NCBI GenBank assembly: GCA_035648415.1
Contig: DASRLO010000117.1
Coordinates: 1 to 42,326 of the forward strand
Reading direction: 5' to 3'
Source: DATARH01 sp035648415
GTDB taxonomy: Bacteria; Pseudomonadota; Alphaproteobacteria; ATCC43930; CGMCC-115725
DNA length: 42,326 bases
Made by a program: the position numbers and the translations under genes
The notes under the pieces: model-generated
What the model was told of the DNA's origin: nothing
The model's database searches: none
The model's input: only the letters and a program-made list of their open reading frames with translations
Part shown: positions 40,001 through 42,326 of the stretch, in pieces
Position numbering within the stretch: position 1 is the stretch's first letter
Layout: every line of letters begins with the position of its first letter

Positions 40001-42275
40001 GGTCGAGGTGCCGATCACAGTCGCCGGCCTTGCCTCAGGGGAAGAGGCGTATGTGACGCTCGCCGCGGTTGACGAGGCGGTGCTGAAGCTGACCGACTTC
40101 GCCAGCCCCGCGCCAGCCGATTATTTCTACGGCAAGCGCAAATTGGGTGTCGAGTTGCGCGACCTCTATGGCCGGCTGATCGACCCGCACGCCACCGCGG
40201 TCGGCGCGTTGCGCAGCGGCGGCGACCAGTTCGCCAAGCGTTCGGTGGCGGGCTTGCCCGACAAGAGCACGCGGGTGGTCGCGCTGTTCTCGGGCATCGT
40301 CAAGCTCGACGCCGCAGGCGCGGCAACGGTCAAGTTCGACATGCCCGATTTCCAGGGCCAGCTGCGGCTGATGGCCGTTGCCTTCGCCGCGCACAAGCTG
40401 GGTGCGGCGAGCGCGCAGATGACCGTGCGGGACCCCGTCGTCACGATGGTATCGCTGCCGCGCTTCCTGGCGCCGGGCGACAATGCGCGGCTCGGGGTCA
40501 CCATCAACAATCTTGAAAGCCCGGCCGGCGATTACGCGCTGAAAATGACCGCGACCGGGGCAGGAGGGTTCGCCGCGCCGGTCGACCGCACCGTCCATCT
40601 CGACGCCGGCGCCAATTTCAGCGACGGCTTTGTCCTCGGCGGGACGGCGATCGGCAATGCCGCGATCCATCTCGACCTCGCCGGGCCGAACGGTCTGCAC
40701 ATCGCGCGCGACTTCACGGTGGGAGTGCGGCCGGCGCAGTCGTACCAGCTGCGCCGCTTTGTCGGGCAGATGCAGCCCGGCCAGAGCGTCACGCTCGACG
40801 ATGCCAGCGCCGACGAATTCTGGCCTGGGACCGCCGAGGCGCAGCTTTCCGTCAGTCCGCGGCCGGAGTGGGATGTCCCCGGCCTGCTGCGGGCGCTCGA
40901 CCGCTACGCCTATGGCTGCCTCGAGCAGACGACGAGCCGCGCGCTGCCGCTGCTCTATGTCGACGAGGTCGCTTCGCTGTGGCAGACCGACCCCGGCTTC
41001 ACCCCGGCCAAGACCATCGACGCCGCGATCGGCCATATCGCCGAGCTGCAGCGCTCGGACGGCAGTTTCGGGGTGTGGAGCGACAGCGACCAGACGGTGC
41101 CGTGGCTCGACGCCTACGCCGCCGATTTCCTGATGCGGGCCAAGGAGCACGGCAACACCGTGCCGGATTTCGCGTTGAAGGGCGTCGTCGGCTGGCTGCG
41201 CGATTATGTGCGGCAGGAGCACAAGGACGACAAGGAGCTGACCGCGCTCGCCTATGCGCATTACGTGCTGGCGCGCGCCAAGGCCGACGATCTCGGCGCG
41301 CTGCGCTATTTCAACGATACGCAGATGGAGCGGCTGCCGACCCAGCTCGCCAAGGCGCAGCTTGCGTCGGCCTTGGCCGCCTATGGCGACGCGACGCGCG
41401 CCGCCGCGGCCTATGCCGCCGCGCTGAGCCCGCCGCCGAAGCGCGACCCCGGCTTGCGCTATGTCGATTACGGCAGCGAGTTGCGCGACAGCGCCGCCGC
41501 GCTTGCCTTCGCCGCCGCCGATCCCGGCAGCCAAGGACGGGTGACGGCGGTGATCGACCGCATCGCCGAGCTGTTCGCCAAGGCCAACCGCACCAGCACC
41601 CAGGAGCAAGCTTGGCTGCTGCTGGCGGCCGAGGCGGCGGCCAAGCTCACCGGCAACAGCATGACGGTCGCGGCCGGCGGCAACGCGCCGGAAACCCGCA
41701 GTAGGCCCGAATATTTCCGGCGCAAACTGGGCGCCGGCACGCCGGCGCTGACCGTCGCCAATCGCGGCGCCCAGCCGCTGTGGCGCAGCGTGTCGATCAC
41801 CGGAATCGTCAAGGCCGAGCTGCCGGCGGAAAGCAACGGCTACGTCGTCAGCCGCGCGGTCGACCGGCCGGACGGCACCGCGGCCGATCTGACCAAGGCG
41901 CGGCAGACCGACCTTTATGTCGTGGTTTTGAAGGGGACGCGCAAGAACGCGGCGCAACCCGCCCGCGCGCTGGTCGTCGATCTGCTGCCGGCCGGGTTCG
42001 AGATTACCAACGCGACCGCGCCGGCCGGCGACGCCGCCGGCGGTTACGCCTGGCTCAAGGACCTGACGAGCGCCGACTTCACCGAGGCGCGCGACGACCG
42101 CTACATCGCCGCGCTCGATTTGCCGGGCGGCACGTCGGACTTCACACTCGCCTATGTGGTGCGGGCGGTGACGCCGGGCGAGTTCAAATACCCGGCGCTC
42201 GACGTCGAGGACATGTACGACCCGGAGACTTACGGCCGCACCGCGATGGGCAGGCTGGTGGTGCAGGCGCGGTAG
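37047..42275 (+). CDS. Bacterial alpha-2-macroglobulin with intact thioester motif
   Basis: Bacterial alpha-2-macroglobulins are envelope proteins thought to trap proteases in the periplasm, working with the repair enzyme PBP1C. The 1742-residue protein has a Sec signal (MFRTLSLLLVLVVGVWA, cleavage near SLAA), a TPR-like helical N-terminus (about 30-170), a series of macroglobulin-like beta domains including the bait region, a Gly/Ser-rich insertion (about 930-950), and the thioester CLEQ at Cys1291 in YGCLEQTTSRALP within the complement-like helical domain. The C-terminal receptor-like domain ends with TYGRTAMGRLVVQAR. No lipobox is visible, unlike lipoprotein forms such as E. coli YfhM. The start at 37047 follows a GGGGGTG ribosome site. 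pbpC usually follows; the window ends 51 bases later. Confidence 0.94.
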   Translation: MFRTLSLLLVLVVGVWAAPSLAAEYESKELADAGRDYRQDLLDKAPAAKRQPNLIPRLRKDSDDEYKAKRYSQAVGDLETAISYGADDGLVWLRLAQAQLANGDEDHAMASAYNAYRKSSDPVERGNALFIIGRDDDRHDKYKEALAVFEAGLGFTPSAAVSTRVDQLKALVAFRVTKAEVEAEADAARACLRFNEPIATKGDISYGAYVRTTPNLDGIVTGRGDAICLEGLKHGETYQVELLAGFPSATGEKTLASFKTNVVIPDRKPSISFAGTGYVLPRQGSAGLPVTTVNLDRVKLRILKVNERNLVPSLDAEKLTMSFGADDVDDVANRSGSLIWQGEMTIAGERNRAVSTAIPLKDVLKDNGPGVYLAVVERADVKEGDDTQPATNWILVSNLGLTTYSGSDGMAVAVRSLADAQPVPGVTLRLYAHNNTELGAATTGTDGIARFAGGLLRGKGGDEPYAVMAYGEKGDFNFLEIGRGAFDLSDRGVSGRDPPGPVDSYLYTDRGIYRPGESVHLTALVRGDTSDALSGVPLTLRLLRPDGIVVDTRQLDAGDLGGHYQRYELPRDARMGTWQIELRVDPKAAPIGTAGFRVEDFVPPTLKAELSAGAAPIHPNEAYPVTIAGKYYYGAPDADLTVQATATIAFDPTPFPGEPDFQFGLVGEKYDGERKDLDAPATDADGKSSLEVNLTDLPDLTRPLAATIEVSVFEPSGRPIVAALTRPIRERAMAIGLRSPSGDEAIAEGAPAQLDVIAVDEAGKRIAAPGLRWELLREDWRYDWYSEGGRWRHRVQVRDTPIDSGAVDVAAGGAAGLAKTLPAGRYRWEVTDAASGAQSSVRFHVGWWVEAELPDVPDKLAATLDKTSYQAGGTAKLFIKAPFAGEAELAIASDKVLSMRSFNLPEGGTTLDIPVDAAWGSGVYALVTAYRPPAPAGGGAAAGGNGTSARGPGRAVGVAWIGVDPAPRTLGVTLSGPDVVRPRAPVEVPITVAGLASGEEAYVTLAAVDEAVLKLTDFASPAPADYFYGKRKLGVELRDLYGRLIDPHATAVGALRSGGDQFAKRSVAGLPDKSTRVVALFSGIVKLDAAGAATVKFDMPDFQGQLRLMAVAFAAHKLGAASAQMTVRDPVVTMVSLPRFLAPGDNARLGVTINNLESPAGDYALKMTATGAGGFAAPVDRTVHLDAGANFSDGFVLGGTAIGNAAIHLDLAGPNGLHIARDFTVGVRPAQSYQLRRFVGQMQPGQSVTLDDASADEFWPGTAEAQLSVSPRPEWDVPGLLRALDRYAYGCLEQTTSRALPLLYVDEVASLWQTDPGFTPAKTIDAAIGHIAELQRSDGSFGVWSDSDQTVPWLDAYAADFLMRAKEHGNTVPDFALKGVVGWLRDYVRQEHKDDKELTALAYAHYVLARAKADDLGALRYFNDTQMERLPTQLAKAQLASALAAYGDATRAAAAYAAALSPPPKRDPGLRYVDYGSELRDSAAALAFAAADPGSQGRVTAVIDRIAELFAKANRTSTQEQAWLLLAAEAAAKLTGNSMTVAAGGNAPETRSRPEYFRRKLGAGTPALTVANRGAQPLWRSVSITGIVKAELPAESNGYVVSRAVDRPDGTAADLTKARQTDLYVVVLKGTRKNAAQPARALVVDLLPAGFEITNATAPAGDAAGGYAWLKDLTSADFTEARDDRYIAALDLPGGTSDFTLAYVVRAVTPGEFKYPALDVEDMYDPETYGRTAMGRLVVQAR

Positions 42276-42302
42276 GCGTGACCAGGGAAGCCCCCACCCC
42301 GG

Positions 42303-42326
42303 CCCTCCCCCGCAAGCGGGGGAGGG
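42303..42326. repeat. GC-rich palindromic intergenic element at the right edge
   Basis: CCCTCCCCCGC (42303-42313) and GCGGGGGAGGG (42316-42326) form a perfect 11-bp inverted repeat with a two-base loop, preceded by CCCCCACCCCGG. This motif resembles a repetitive palindromic element frequent between genes in many alphaproteobacterial genomes. It may also act as a transcription stop or mRNA stabiliser. It could continue past the window. Confidence 0.6.

Noticed and set aside
1..42326. tRNA genes, CRISPR arrays, insertion sequences, prophage genes, origin
   Set aside because: No TtC-arm-like sequence in a cloverleaf context, no regularly spaced repeats, no transposase or phage protein and no DnaA-box cluster was seen.

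Overview
The window looks like a chromosomal segment of a high-GC alphaproteobacterium, possibly Rhodospirillales-like or an uncultured soil relative. The evidence is gene content and order: secA/argJ/mutT, methyltransferase-comF-grxC-nitrilase-DUF1178-ubiG-lysC-ptsP, rodZ-ispG, a SAM-II riboswitch before metZ, an Flp pilin, and two adjacent periplasmic binding proteins of the PF04392 type. No tRNA, rRNA, CRISPR array, transposase or phage gene was found.

Layout. 1-2863 (minus strand): start of a lipoprotein gene, a Tat-exported GH1 glycosidase coupled to a gluconolactonase-like gene, and a lone 53-residue Flp pilin. 3030-6225: secA with its promoter and a probable terminator. 6279-8184 (plus): a promoter, an arginine-rich 32-codon ORF and an intrinsic terminator, all before argJ-mutT. 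8181-12343: a methyltransferase, comF (frameshifted), grxC, a Nit-type amidase, DUF1178 and ubiG. 12456-19581 (plus): lysC-nitronate monooxygenase-ptsP joined by 4-base overlaps, then rodZ and ispG, closed by a strong bidirectional terminator. 19686-23152: a DcaP-like porin facing a Crp/Fnr-type regulator, with two perfect 18-bp palindromes between them, then a mazEF pair. 23155-28255 (minus): a compact group of a TRAP-type binding protein without signal peptide, an SDR, two ABC-type binding proteins and a HisD-family dehydrogenase. 28411-31988 (plus): a small secreted four-cysteine protein, then a sulfur block of SAM-II riboswitch, terminator, metZ and cysI. 32109-36814: a glycine-zipper protein, a 6PGDH-like oxidoreductase, a REC-PAS-GGDEF-EAL protein and a GarR-type reductase. 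37047-42275: a thioester-containing alpha-2-macroglobulin.

Most of the window is conserved housekeeping: protein export, arginine, lysine/threonine and methionine synthesis, ubiquinone, isoprenoids, sulfite reduction and nitrogen PTS. The most unusual signal is the argJ leader, which has the layout of ribosome-mediated attenuation: leaderless promoter, Arg-rich short ORF, competing pairings, terminator, argJ. Arginine genes are normally considered ArgR-controlled. The porin/Crp palindromes and the permease-less binding-protein group are the next most interesting. All base pairings were derived by hand, and family assignments come from motif recognition without database searches.
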